Assembly (NCBI RefSeq): GCF_001748145.1
Contig: NZ_BCQA01000001.1
Location: 6,164,501 to 6,228,500, forward strand
Direction: 5' to 3'
DNA length: 64,000 nt
Origin: Bosea sp. BIWAKO-01
Lineage (GTDB): Bacteria; Pseudomonadota; Alphaproteobacteria; Rhizobiales; Beijerinckiaceae
Below, piece after piece: positions 17,745 to 26,147 of this stretch. Under the pieces are notes generated by a model. It was not told where the DNA came from. It searched no databases and worked only from the letters and a program-made list of their open reading frames with translations. Position 1 is the first letter of the stretch, and every line of letters begins with the position of its first letter. The position numbers and the translations under genes were made by a program.

Positions 17745-17949
17745 AGGCCCTCCGGTCGGCGTCGCTATCCCACTCGCTGAACGTGCCAAACGGGTCTTCC
17801 GCCGGGGCAGCTGCCGGCGCCTTGCGGATCACGACCGCGTCGCCCTCAATGCTATAGGCAATCTCGTCGCCCTCGCGCAGATGCAATGCAGCCCGGATGG
17901 GCTGCGGAATCGTTGTCTGCGCCTTTGATGTCAACTTGCTTGTGATCAT
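17731..17949 (-). CDS. AbrB/MazE-family antitoxin
   Basis: A 72-residue antitoxin with an AbrB/SpoVT swapped-hairpin domain at residues 1-48 (SKLTSKAQTTIPQPIRAAL, GDEIAYSIEGDAVVI) and an acidic, probably disordered toxin-binding tail (PFGTFSEWDSDADRRAYANL). ATG 17949 is chosen because the domain begins there and the longer frame upstream runs through the operator. It is expected to bind the two palindromes at 17965-17997 and to pair with the overlapping MazF-like toxin. Confidence 0.87.
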   Translation of the reverse strand: MITSKLTSKAQTTIPQPIRAALHLREGDEIAYSIEGDAVVIRKAPAAAPAEDPFGTFSEWDSDADRRAYANL

Positions 17950-17964
17950 CGCGGGACCACCCCA

Positions 17965-17997
17965 GTAAGGAATCTCCTTACTGTAAGGAAATTCCTT
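17965..17997. promoter_or_regulatory. two palindromic operators of the MazEF-like module
   Basis: GTAAGGA-ATC-TCCTTAC (17965-17981) is a perfect inverted repeat. AAGGAAATTCCTT (17985-17997) is a second palindrome sharing the GTAAGGAA half-site, offset by 18 bases. They sit 16 bases before the antitoxin start, where autorepression by the antitoxin or complex is expected. Confidence 0.7.
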
Positions 17998-18092
17998 GCG
18001 ATTGCAAGCTGAAAGAGCTTTACCCGGTAGGCTGCCAGGAGTCCCCATCACCGCGCCGAAGGGATCCCTCCCCCCGCATACAGGCCGATGTC

Positions 18093-18449
18093 CTATTGAA
18101 ACCCCTCGCCGCGCGGCTGGAGCGGCGCTGAAGGGTTCCTTGGGAGCGGAGGACCACCCACTGGCTCATCTGACGTGATGTCGACAATCTCTCTGGTGCC
18201 TGCCCTCACCAGTACGACAATTCGCCCATCGACGATCACCATGCCGAACGGCAAGGCACGAGCCTCGCCGTCGAGACCAATGACTCTGATTGACCGAGGG
18301 ACCGCGTCTCCAAGCCGAGGGATCCACTTGGCCCCCTTTTCGGTTGATCCGAGTTCAGCCGCTGCGAGGGTCATTGGGAAGGATGCGAACAGAACGAATC
18401 CTGGCAGCACGAGATCTCGCATTCTGCTTGGCACAGAAATGAGAGACAT
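18093..18449 (-). CDS. putative secreted protein, weakly DUF1236-like
   Basis: A 118-residue protein with a signal peptide at residues 1-31 (hydrophobic DLVLPGFVLFASFPMTLAAA). The mature part contains PRSIRVIGLDGEARALPFGM and a VDGRIVVLVRAGTREIVDI segment, resembling the short beta-strand repeat of DUF1236/RcnB-like periplasmic proteins. ATG 18449 is chosen for GGAG 9 bases upstream. The family link is tentative. It stands alone between the MazEF module and a WrbA remnant. Confidence 0.55.
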   Translation of the reverse strand: MSLISVPSRMRDLVLPGFVLFASFPMTLAAAELGSTEKGAKWIPRLGDAVPRSIRVIGLDGEARALPFGMVIVDGRIVVLVRAGTREIVDITSDEPVGGPPLPRNPSAPLQPRGEGFQ

Positions 18450-18834
18450 GATCGAGACTCCAAGGTCTCGGGTGATGTCTCGATGCGCGAACGCGGTGTT
18501 GGGGGCCATCGGTTTGGTCCTTCCGATCATCCGATGCCGAGAGTTATCGCCCTTCCCGCGCCGGCTTGAATGCGCTTGATCACATTGGGCGCCGACACGC
18601 GACGCGACGAACCTTGAGTTCGTTCGTTCGCGGCGCCCTGCACAGTGATAAGCCTGGAGCGGGAAGGCCCGTCCGCCCCTCCCATCACGGACGACATCCT
18701 CGAGCCCTTCGACGATTTCCGCTCCGAAGAATGCTATCCCGGCAACGAGCAAGTGTGGCCCTTCTCAGACGCCGGGAACGTCCGCTCCCGGGCATTCTGG
18801 TTCGGCTGGCGATGGGGTGCGCGCCTCGCATCCG
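18450..18834. other. intergenic region, no supported gene
   Basis: Open frames exist on both strands but none has family resemblance or a ribosome site. Part of it probably derives from decay of the neighbouring WrbA gene. Confidence 0.4.
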
Positions 18835-18978
18835 CAAGCCGCCGGCCTGGTCGAGAAAGGCCGCCATCTGCGAGGTCATCCGCCCGCAACGGGTCCCGGT
18901 CCCGACGATGATGGTGTCGTAATTCTCAACCTCGGCGACAGGCACCGCACGGCTTCCAGCTGCAGTTCTGTACCAGAA
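18835..18978 (-). pseudogene. remnant of WrbA-type NAD(P)H:quinone oxidoreductase
   Basis: Reading leftward, KLVLFWY (like the WrbA first beta-strand) runs directly into [18 protein letters not shown] and [17 protein letters not shown], the mid-protein flavin-binding loop of WrbA. The roughly 60 residues normally in between, and the C-terminal half, are missing. An internal deletion plus truncation explains this. No intact start or downstream domain is present. Confidence 0.55.
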
Positions 18979-19359
18979 TAGAACCAGTTTTTCGGCGATG
19001 GCGGAGATGACATCTCTGTTAAGTGGGTGTCATCGATGAGTCATTTTGTGTTCGCTAGCCTGATCGGCAGAGTCGGGTGCCTGCGTCGAGTGTGTCGTGA
19101 AGTCATTCTGATGAGGCGGCGTTGCGGAATCCTGCCGTGTTCGCCTTGCCATCAAAGCTTCAGCCACGCCCTGACCGACAGCACCTTCACGCCTGAGGGG
19201 CGGTCACTCCGTCGACCAGCCCTTAAGCATTTTGGGAGTTGAGGAGGAATTTCCAAAACAATATTTGCACTTAGAATTCGTCATATGACGATAATAAATG
19301 AAATTAACGACAGAAATTGCAGATAATTATTTGGGTTGGCAAGTCTATGGGGCGAGGCC
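18979..19359. other. intergenic region with AT-rich promoter stretch
   Basis: No gene is seen. The last 100 bases (19250-19345) are strikingly AT-rich and contain AATTCGTCATATGACGA, a partial palindrome, ahead of the NarL-type regulator. This is probably its promoter region. Confidence 0.45.
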
Positions 19360-20034
19360 ATGTCCGATCGTTCGATCGCAATAGTCGATGATCACCCGAT
19401 ATTGATGGAGGGAATCGCTGCGCTGCTGAAACGATGGGGCGGTTTCACGGTAGACGCGACCGGGAATGCTGCGGACGATATCGTTTCGATCACCTGCGCC
19501 CACCGGCCCGATGACATGATCGTCGATCTGGGCATGGCGGGCGATGTCTTCCGGGCGATCTCGGACGCATTGAAGCTCGCTCCCGCAATGAAGATCATCG
19601 TGTTCACAGCCTCGACCAGCACGGACGATGCGATGAGGGCCCTCGATGCCGGGGCCAAGGGCTATGTCTTGAAAGGCAGCCCGGGCGATAACCTCATTCA
19701 CGCGCTTCAGGCCGCGCGGGAGAACGATGTCTATATCAGCCCCTCGTTCGCGACCAGGCTGATTGGTGCCTTGAAGGAAAAGGCGCGCGAGCAGCAGAAG
19801 GCCAGCTGCAACCGGCTCAACGTCCGGGAGGAGCAGATCATCAGATTGCTTCTTTGCGGGAAGATGAACGGCGAGATCGCGCGCGAGCTTTCGCTCAGCA
19901 ACAAGACCGTCAAGGGCCACATGACCAGTCTGATGGCCAAGCTGAATGCCCATACTCGCCTGGAGGCGATGATCGCGGCGCAAAGGCTGGTTGCCGGGGC
20001 GAGCCTGCCGACGGTTACAAGGTTCGGCCTGTAA
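19360..20034 (+). CDS. NarL/FixJ-family response regulator
   Basis: A 224-residue regulator. Receiver domain: acidic pair Asp10-Asp11, phospho-acceptor Asp56 in MIVDLGMAG, Thr83 and Lys105. LuxR-type helix-turn-helix: about 155-215 (NVREEQIIRLLLCGKMNGEIARELSLSNKTVKGHM). No histidine kinase is adjacent. A close paralogue lies at 37894-38544 on the other strand. ATG 19360 follows GGGGCGAGG; an in-frame ATG 24 bases upstream is less likely. Confidence 0.9.
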   Translation: MSDRSIAIVDDHPILMEGIAALLKRWGGFTVDATGNAADDIVSITCAHRPDDMIVDLGMAGDVFRAISDALKLAPAMKIIVFTASTSTDDAMRALDAGAKGYVLKGSPGDNLIHALQAARENDVYISPSFATRLIGALKEKAREQQKASCNRLNVREEQIIRLLLCGKMNGEIARELSLSNKTVKGHMTSLMAKLNAHTRLEAMIAAQRLVAGASLPTVTRFGL

Positions 20035-20131
20035 CTGGGTCCGATCCTGCCGGCAGGGTTTGATGGGGCCGGGGGAGCGGGCCAAGTTTGAGACAATGAC
20101 GAGTACTGCTCACCAATCGGTCTGAAACCGC

Positions 20132-20353
20132 ATGCGCGAAGACCGAACAGACCGCAGGCGAAACCGGGCGCCGTCTTCCCTGGATCTGCGCCTGGGCGTG
20201 CTGAGATCGGAAGCGGATTACATCCGCGCCTGTGCCCGGGCTCGCGACTTCCATTCCGCCGCCCGGCATCCCTTGGCTGAGGTGGAGCTTGAGAAGCTGG
20301 CGCTCGCGATCCTGACCTGGGAACTCAAGAACAGCGGGGCAGACGGTATCTGA
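20132..20353 (+). CDS. small hypothetical protein
   Basis: A 73-residue frame with an Arg-rich N-terminus and a helical C-terminal half (EVELEKLALAILTWELKNSG). Codon use fits the host and the spacing suits a small gene between two regulators, but no family is recognised and the ribosome site is weak. Confidence 0.35.
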   Translation: MREDRTDRRRNRAPSSLDLRLGVLRSEADYIRACARARDFHSAARHPLAEVELEKLALAILTWELKNSGADGI

Positions 20354-20419
20354 GCGCCAATAGCGTCAGTTGGATTGGGGGCTGCGGAGAACAGCATGGC
20401 TTGCGGGAGGGATAAGCTT

Positions 20420-21034
20420 ATGACCTCTGAGCTTGGCGAAATTCTCCCGGACGCTCAGGGCGAGGAGAGTTCAACTGTCGGATCGTCGAGTTCCGCTGTG
20501 GCCTTGCCTGCGCTCGACCGCTTCGGATGTGGCTATCTTGTCGTCGACGACCAAGGAAATATTGTGGAGGCCAACGCTGCAGCCCGTCTCATCCTGGGGG
20601 AGGAGGCGGGCTTACTTGAAGACCTTGACCAATTGACGAAAGCCTTCCGGCGATTGATTGCGCGCACTCCCAACCAACCCGTTCTCGGTCCACTGAGTTG
20701 GATCGTCATCGGGAACAAATTTGATGCCCCGCTCGTGCTGAATCAGGCCGCAAACGTCACAGCCCACGGTACCAGTGTGGTCATGCTGCTCGACCTCGAC
20801 GCCCATCTCCGGCCGAATCCCTTCCTGCTTCGGCGCATGTTTGGCCTGACCATGGCCGAGACGCGGCTTGCGCTTCAGTTGGCAAGCGGGGATTTGCCGG
20901 CCGACGTCGCCCGGAACTTTCACCTCAGCCCCGTCACCATTCGCTCGCAACTGGCCGCGGTTTTCGCCAAGACCAATACAAGCCGGCAGGCGGAGCTGGT
21001 CGTGTTGCTCGACCGGATCGCGCTCCTGCCTTGA
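20420..21034 (+). CDS. LuxR-type helix-turn-helix regulator with PAS-like N-terminus
   Basis: A 204-residue protein. Residues about 35-70 (GYLVVDDQGNIVEANAAARLIL) read as the start of a PAS fold. The C-terminal part (about 140-200: LTMAETRLALQLASGDLPADVARNFHLSPVTIRSQL) is a LuxR-like helix-turn-helix. GGAGG at 20406-20410 supports ATG 20420 over upstream ATGs. It may sense a small ligand through the PAS part. It is not adjacent to a kinase but follows the NarL regulator on the same strand. Confidence 0.7.
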   Translation: MTSELGEILPDAQGEESSTVGSSSSAVALPALDRFGCGYLVVDDQGNIVEANAAARLILGEEAGLLEDLDQLTKAFRRLIARTPNQPVLGPLSWIVIGNKFDAPLVLNQAANVTAHGTSVVMLLDLDAHLRPNPFLLRRMFGLTMAETRLALQLASGDLPADVARNFHLSPVTIRSQLAAVFAKTNTSRQAELVVLLDRIALLP

Positions 21035-21244
21035 GGTTCCAGGCGTCGGCCCGCGACGTGGCCGGACATCGATGCCGTGGCCGGTGGGGAATTCGGCCGG
21101 CCCGGCTTGATCGACGAAGATGAACGGCCCGACCGCGGAAGTGGCGCAGCGCGGCTGCCAGCTTTCCTTCCGGCGCTTGCAAGCCGGGCTGAACCCCGCT
21201 CTATCGTCGCCCATGACGAGGACGCCGAGCGGTGGGGCGATACT

Positions 21245-22258
21245 GTGACACAAGGCGACACTGCCTCCGCACCACCGTCACTTGCGGCGCTGGGCTGGAC
21301 GGATTTCTTTGCAGATCAATGCGAACCAGATGACGCCTGCCTCCGGCCTGCGCGCATAGACTCGGTGCACCGTGCCCGCATGAGCGCAATCACGCCCGAT
21401 GGGCCGATCAGGCTCAAGCTGCCGGTCCATACCAATACAGGCGACTTCACGGTGGGTGACTGGGTTCTGGTGGAGCCCGGCACACATCTGCTGCGGCGCC
21501 GGCTGGAGCGCGCGACGGTGTTGGCGCGGCGCACCGAGGGCAGCATGACGCCGCAGCTTGCCGGCGCCAACATCGACACACTGTTCATCGTCACCTCCTG
21601 CAATGCTGATTTCAACGTCGCGCGCCTGGAGCGCTATCTTGCGCTGGCCAATGAGAGCGGAGCCGAACCCGTCATCCTGCTGACCAAGGCCGATCTCGTG
21701 CCGGACGTGCAGCCCTATCTCGACCAGGCCGCCGCCCTGCAGCGCGGGCTGGCTGTTGCAACCGTCAATCCGCGCAGCTCTCACGCGGCGGCTGCGTTCG
21801 CGTCCTGGTGTGGCGAAGGCCGCACCCTCGCGCTGGTCGGTTCGTCCGGCGTCGGCAAATCGACGCTTGTGAACGCGCTTGCCGGCACCATCGATGGCGA
21901 ACCGCAGCAGACGGGCGACATCCGCGCCCACGACGCTAAGGGGCGCCACACCACGACGTCGCGCTCGCTGCATGCGATTGCCTGCGGCGGCTGGGTGATT
22001 GATACGCCGGGCATGCGCACGCTCCATGTCAGCGATGCGGCGTCTGGTCTCGAAACGCTGTTCGCCGAGATCACGGAACTAAGCCCGCTCTGCCGCTTCC
22101 GCGACTGCACCCATGAGCACGAACCCGGCTGCGCGGTTCAGGAGGCAGTCGCCAAGGGCGTGATCGACCCTGAGCGTCTGGCACGCTGGCGCAAGCTCGA
22201 TCTAGAGAACAGGGCAAAGACGCCGGAGGTGAAGGGGCCGAGGGGGAAGAGGCGGTAG
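21245..22258 (+). CDS. rsgA: ribosome small subunit-dependent GTPase RsgA
   Basis: A circularly permuted GTPase of about 338 residues that helps 30S maturation. It has an OB-fold N-terminus (GDWVLVEPGTHLL), then the order G4 (LLTKADL), G1 (GSSGVGKST), G3 (DTPGMR) characteristic of the family. It ends with a zinc knuckle (CRFRDCTHEHEPGC). The open frame reaches ATG 21077, but that 56-residue extension is atypical. GTG 21245 gives the usual family length and is preferred, with moderate certainty. Confidence 0.88.
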   Translation: MTQGDTASAPPSLAALGWTDFFADQCEPDDACLRPARIDSVHRARMSAITPDGPIRLKLPVHTNTGDFTVGDWVLVEPGTHLLRRRLERATVLARRTEGSMTPQLAGANIDTLFIVTSCNADFNVARLERYLALANESGAEPVILLTKADLVPDVQPYLDQAAALQRGLAVATVNPRSSHAAAAFASWCGEGRTLALVGSSGVGKSTLVNALAGTIDGEPQQTGDIRAHDAKGRHTTTSRSLHAIACGGWVIDTPGMRTLHVSDAASGLETLFAEITELSPLCRFRDCTHEHEPGCAVQEAVAKGVIDPERLARWRKLDLENRAKTPEVKGPRGKRR

Positions 22259-22387
22259 GCGGGGCGTCTGATTCGGCCGAGCCCAAACCTCAGCCGCTCG
22301 CGCCCTTTTTCACTGGGCGGGTTCGCGACCTTGTCCTGGTCGAGCTCGTAAGCGCGCTGCTGGGCGGTCTTGGCACTTTCCTGCGCC

Positions 22388-22612
22388 ATGGCTGTGGCCG
22401 GGTGCATGGAAGGGTTCACGCCCCTTCGCCAGTTCATCCGGGACGGAGATGGCCGGGCAATCGCCTGTGGCGGCAGCGCATACGGGGTCGGATTTTATGA
22501 CGAGGCCAGCAAGCTTCGATCCGACGGGAAATGTGTCCGGAAGCTGGTCGATGAAGGCTATCGCGAGATCAGCGAGGCTGAGGCGCAGCGGCGGTTGAAG
22601 AGACAGCGATGA
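22388..22612 (+). CDS. small hypothetical protein
   Basis: A 74-residue frame whose C-terminal half (DEASKLRSDGKCVRKLVDEG, ISEAEAQRRL) has host-like codon use and reads as a plausible helical protein. No family is recognised and no clear ribosome site is seen. Opposite-strand frames also exist here. Confidence 0.3.
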   Translation: MAVAGCMEGFTPLRQFIRDGDGRAIACGGSAYGVGFYDEASKLRSDGKCVRKLVDEGYREISEAEAQRRLKRQR

Positions 22613-22621
22613 CCGGCCCTT

Positions 22622-22672
22622 GCGTCCGCAATGGTTCGAGAGCGGAACTTTGGTCAGCACGCTGGTAGCGTC
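22622..22672 (-). repeat. second half of a dispersed intergenic repeat, split by IS110
   Basis: Read leftward, this is GACGCTACCAGCGTGCTGAC followed by CAAAGTTCCGCTCTCGA. It matches the second half of the repeat copies at 34690-34767 and 37626-37725. The first half lies beyond the IS at 24049-24110. Confidence 0.7.
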
Positions 22673-24048
22673 TTGTGTGGATGGCTCCCGCGTTGCAAGG
22701 GGTCTGTGACGGTTTGGCGTGATGGTCGGGTGCAGTCTTGTGTCCGGCCTGTTCGCGCGGTCATTGACCGCTGGCCCTGATGGTTTCCGTGGATAAGGTC
22801 CCATTCTGCTTTGCGGGCTTTTATGCCCTCGACGTTAGGCGGGTTGTCCTCATCCCCAGTCTGACCGGTGCGCCATCATCACAGGGTCCTCGCAACCTCC
22901 TTCGCGCGTGTAGCGCGCTGATTTGCTACTGATCCTCAGGCTGCTGCCACGCTGGGCGCTGGCATGCGATAAATCTCGCCCCGAACCATGATGGCCCAGA
23001 TCGCCCGCGCTGCCCGGTTCGCCAGGGCGACGGTGACGAGCCGTATCGGCTTGCGGGTGAGTAGCGCGTTCACGCGAGGATCCGCTGCATCGGGGTGGTG
23101 CTTGTTGCGTCTGACCAGCGACGTCATGCCCGTGACCAGAAGGCGCCGCAGGTATTGATCGCCCATTTTGGAGATGCGGCCAAGGCGCTCCTTGCCGCCG
23201 CTGGAGTTGTTGAGCGGCGTCAGTCCCAGCCAGGCCGCGAACTGGCGCCCGGAGCGGAACTGGGTCGGATCGGTGACAGTGGCCGCCAGCGCGCTCGCTC
23301 CGAGCAGGCCCACGCCGGGGACGGTGGCAATGCGCCGCGCGAGATCGTTCGATCGGTACCAGACCAGCAAGTCTCGTTCGAGCTGGCGGATGCGGTTCTG
23401 AACTTCGATCGCTTGCTCGGCCAAGGCGCTGATCACCTTGGCGGCGAGATCGAGAACCTCATGCGCGCCACCGGCCACAGCGCGTCGCACAAAGGCCAGG
23501 GCGTGGGTGATGCCCTTCGGGATATCGATGCCGAACTCGGCCAGGAGCCCCCGGATCATGTTGATGAGTTGCGTACGCTGACGAACGAGGAGGTCGCGGG
23601 TCCGATGAAGGGCCAGCGCGGCCTGCTGCTCGACAGACTTGACCGGGACGAAGCGCATGGTCCGGCGCGTGACCGCCTCGCAGATCGCCTCCGCATCAGC
23701 GGCGTCGGTCTTGCCTCGCTTCACGTATGGCTTGACGTAGGCCGGCGGCATCAATCGCACAGTATGCCCCAGAGAGGTCAGTTCGCGCGCCCAGTGATGG
23801 CTCGTGCCGCAGGCCTCCATGCCGACCAGGCAGGGAGAAAGCCTGCGGAAGAAGGGTATGACCTGAGCTCGCCTCAGTGCTCGACGAGCGAGGACCTCTC
23901 CTGTTCCGCTGATAGCGTGCACCTGGAAGACATTCTTGGCCAAGTCGATGCCGACAGTCGTGATCTCCATCGTGGTCGCTCCAAGCTCGTGCTGCGTGAC
24001 AGCACCACTGTGGCGCTGCAACGCCGGGAGCGGGAGCCATCCACCCCA
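22673..24048 (-). mobile_element. IS110/IS1111-type insertion sequence
   Basis: The ends are inferred from the interrupted repeat on both sides; TC flanks both junctions (22671-22672 and 24049-24050). Subterminal inverted repeats GTGGATGGCTCCCGC (22677-22691) and its complement (24030-24044) are exact over 15 bases. Subterminal repeats are typical of the IS1111 subgroup. The element is about 1.38 kb with one transposase gene, and non-coding DNA of about 260 bases lies 3' of that gene. Confidence 0.78.
22936..23970 (-). CDS. IS110-family transposase
   Basis: A 344-residue DEDD-type transposase. The N-terminal RuvC-like domain starts MEITTVGIDLAKNVFQVHA (Asp9) and includes VGMEACGTSHHWAREL and KRGKTDAADAEAICEA. 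The C-terminal transposase_20 domain contains IATVPGVGLLGASALAA and FAAWLGLTPLNNSSGGK, with the conserved serine region. Length is normal and the frame is intact, so it may be active. ATG 23970 begins the family; the longer frame upstream crosses the IS end. Confidence 0.93.
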   Translation of the reverse strand: MEITTVGIDLAKNVFQVHAISGTGEVLARRALRRAQVIPFFRRLSPCLVGMEACGTSHHWARELTSLGHTVRLMPPAYVKPYVKRGKTDAADAEAICEAVTRRTMRFVPVKSVEQQAALALHRTRDLLVRQRTQLINMIRGLLAEFGIDIPKGITHALAFVRRAVAGGAHEVLDLAAKVISALAEQAIEVQNRIRQLERDLLVWYRSNDLARRIATVPGVGLLGASALAATVTDPTQFRSGRQFAAWLGLTPLNNSSGGKERLGRISKMGDQYLRRLLVTGMTSLVRRNKHHPDAADPRVNALLTRKPIRLVTVALANRAARAIWAIMVRGEIYRMPAPSVAAA

Positions 24049-24110
24049 TCTGCTTTTGGGCAATGCTCCAATGTCCGCAAATGGCGTCAGGCGAACGGGT
24101 AGCTGCAATG
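24049..24110 (-). repeat. first half of a dispersed intergenic repeat, split by IS110
   Basis: Read leftward, this contains CAGCTACCCGTTCGCCT, then GCCATTTGCGGACATTGGAG and CATTGCCCAAAAGCAGA. It matches the first half of 37626-37725 and 34690-34767. Confidence 0.7.
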
Positions 24111-24236
24111 CGAGCGCAATGACCGAGATGGGTGGCTTCCGGATATATAGCGACTACCGAAAACCGGTCGCTGCCGCCAGAATGGCAAAACCGTCAGGTT
24201 TACCTCTCACCAGGACCCAACTTTGCGCGGGGCATC

Positions 24237-25481
24237 ATGCGCTATCGTTTCCCAGTGCTAACTCTGCTTCTGTGGGTGACATTCACGGCTTGTGGGGCGG
24301 GAGCGGCCACTCCGGTGGTCGTTGGATGCGGCAGCGGGGCCACTGATCCTGTCGCGGTCTATGCACCTTTCAGCGCCGGCCCGCTGACGCTTGCGAAGGT
24401 CCATTGCCTCCGATTTCCGCTAAGCAATTATCCCGTGTCTCCGCCGACACTGTCGCTGGACGGGAGCGCTGTCTTCGTTTTCGACAGCGTCAATGGTTTA
24501 TGGCTCGCTACTATGGAGGATGAGCCCGTGCTCCAGCGCTTCGATGGGCGCGTGACCGGCCTCATTCCCGGTGGCGACCTGCCCTTCGCGTGGTCTGAGG
24601 ACGCGCGCTCGGTCCTGGGTGTCAGACAGGAGACCTCGAAACCTGGCGGCTTCGCCCTGGGGCCGCTCAAGCCTTTCCTCTTTTCGGTGGACGGCACGAC
24701 GCGGCAACTGCCGGACCTCCTGAGCCCGGCCGGCCCCCTGGACGAGCTATACTGGGCGGGGCAAGCGGGCATGGCCGTGGCCGCTTTCGGGACCAGGGGC
24801 GCCTACTACCAACCAGAGCATGCTGATCCACAACCGACCATCGCGTTCGTGAATGCGCGCACCGGGCAAGTCATACAATCAATCGAGAAGAATGCTGTGC
24901 CCGGCCTCACCGGGAATGCCAGAACCAATGCGGTCGCATCGGTTCTGGGCGCCGATGGCCGTATCCATGCCCTGATCGCCTTCTCACCCAATCAATGGGT
25001 CCTGTGGGTTCAAGGTGAGCGGCCCCAGATCGTCCCTGTCGGCGTCACGGTCTGGCGGACAGAGTTCGCGCTCAGTCCCGACGGCCGCAACGTGCTTGTG
25101 ATGAAGAATTTGCGCGCATTCGGCGGAAACTGCGATCGCAGCGGCTCGGACTGTTCCCAATGGACGCCTGACACAGATACCAGCGCCGAACTGCGTGAAT
25201 TGCCAAGCGGAAGGCTGATCTGGTCCGTCAGTGGGACAGCAAAGGCATCGTCGAGCTACGGCGTGCCTGCGATCAGCCGGGATGGCCGATACGCGCTGAT
25301 CTTGATGCTCACAGAAGATCGAGGACCAACCGCTGCCCTCATTTCCATGGAAACGGGCGAGGTGCTTCAAGAGATACCCAGCCCTGGGATGAGCGAATGT
25401 GCGATTGGCTTTTCGCGGGATAGCCGTGCCGCGTGGATCAGCTGCCGCTCACGTCTCGTGATGTATGACATCGGACCGTGA
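24237..25481 (+). CDS. secreted beta-propeller-like protein of unknown function
   Basis: A 414-residue protein with a signal peptide (YRFPVLTLLLWVTFTAC) that could also be a lipoprotein signal, since Cys follows FTA. The mature part repeats short blade-like units such as PTLSLDGSAVFVFDSVNGLWL, FAWSEDARSVLGV, FALSPDGRNVLVMKN and AISRDGRYALILML. That pattern suits a WD40/YVTN-like propeller of about six or seven blades. No catalytic residues were recognised. ATG 24237 begins the signal peptide. It stands alone beside the IS110 element. Confidence 0.6.
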   Translation: MRYRFPVLTLLLWVTFTACGAGAATPVVVGCGSGATDPVAVYAPFSAGPLTLAKVHCLRFPLSNYPVSPPTLSLDGSAVFVFDSVNGLWLATMEDEPVLQRFDGRVTGLIPGGDLPFAWSEDARSVLGVRQETSKPGGFALGPLKPFLFSVDGTTRQLPDLLSPAGPLDELYWAGQAGMAVAAFGTRGAYYQPEHADPQPTIAFVNARTGQVIQSIEKNAVPGLTGNARTNAVASVLGADGRIHALIAFSPNQWVLWVQGERPQIVPVGVTVWRTEFALSPDGRNVLVMKNLRAFGGNCDRSGSDCSQWTPDTDTSAELRELPSGRLIWSVSGTAKASSSYGVPAISRDGRYALILMLTEDRGPTAALISMETGEVLQEIPSPGMSECAIGFSRDSRAAWISCRSRLVMYDIGP

Positions 25482-25865
25482 TGGCCCTCCGCACAGACCT
25501 TCGCAAATTGGGCTGAATTGGCACCCGCTATCGTCGCGCCGCTGGCGAGCCAGAAATCCCGAGAGAGGATATTGGCGAGGTCCGTTTAGGGTAGCTTTCG
25601 GCCGTGCCGCTGTGCGCCAGGAGATCGGCTTTCGGGCGTAGGGCCAGAGTCCGCTTATCGCGCGATGGCGACACCCGGCGCACCCGTCGATGCAAGGCGA
25701 TGCCGAGTAGGTGGCTCGACATATCGGCAAGGCGCCTGCTCCGTCCTGCACCCGATGCAGAGGATGCGCCCAGCGATACAAACAGAAACACTCCAGCAAC
25801 ATCCGTTCGGCATTGGGGCCACAAAGGCGGCCCATCCGGCAGGCTCTCGCAGCGTCGGAGCGCTC
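25482..25865. other. intergenic region, no gene seen
   Basis: 384 bases with only short shadow-like frames on both strands. No promoter motif, hairpin or family match is evident. Confidence 0.4.
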
Positions 25866-26126
25866 ATGCCGGATATCGTTTCACCCTCACGGTCGGGTTC
25901 GTCGCTGCGGCGCGCGCTCGGGGTCCTCGCCGCAGCAGCCATGTGGCTGAGCGTGGTGCTCTTGCGCATCTTCGGGCCTGACACCGCCGATACGGCCTCG
26001 GCCTGCAGCCGCATGATCTATCGCGATCCGGTGACGGGGCGAGAGCAGGCCATCGGCACAGCCCGGATCGTGTCGGACGGCACGATCCGATGTCGCGATG
26101 TGAGCGCTCTTCCCGCGCCACGATGA
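25866..26126 (+). CDS. small membrane or secreted hypothetical protein
   Basis: An 86-residue protein with a basic N-terminus and one hydrophobic segment (ALGVLAAAAMWLSVVLLRIF), then a short polar part (MIYRDPVTGREQAIGTARIV) that includes a pair of cysteines. It ends 22 bases before the truncated response regulator and may be an accessory of that two-component system. No family is recognised. Confidence 0.45.
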   Translation: MPDIVSPSRSGSSLRRALGVLAAAAMWLSVVLLRIFGPDTADTASACSRMIYRDPVTGREQAIGTARIVSDGTIRCRDVSALPAPR

Positions 26127-26147
26127 CGGCTGCGTGGGACCTGAGGC

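Noticed and set aside
18645..18911. 88-codon plus-strand frame
   Set aside because: It runs antisense to the WrbA remnant, lacks a ribosome site and has a degenerate Arg/Ser-rich end.
22310..22804. 164-codon minus-strand frame downstream of rsgA
   Set aside because: Part of its translation comes from the dispersed repeat, and it crosses the IS110 end. It is unlikely to be a gene.
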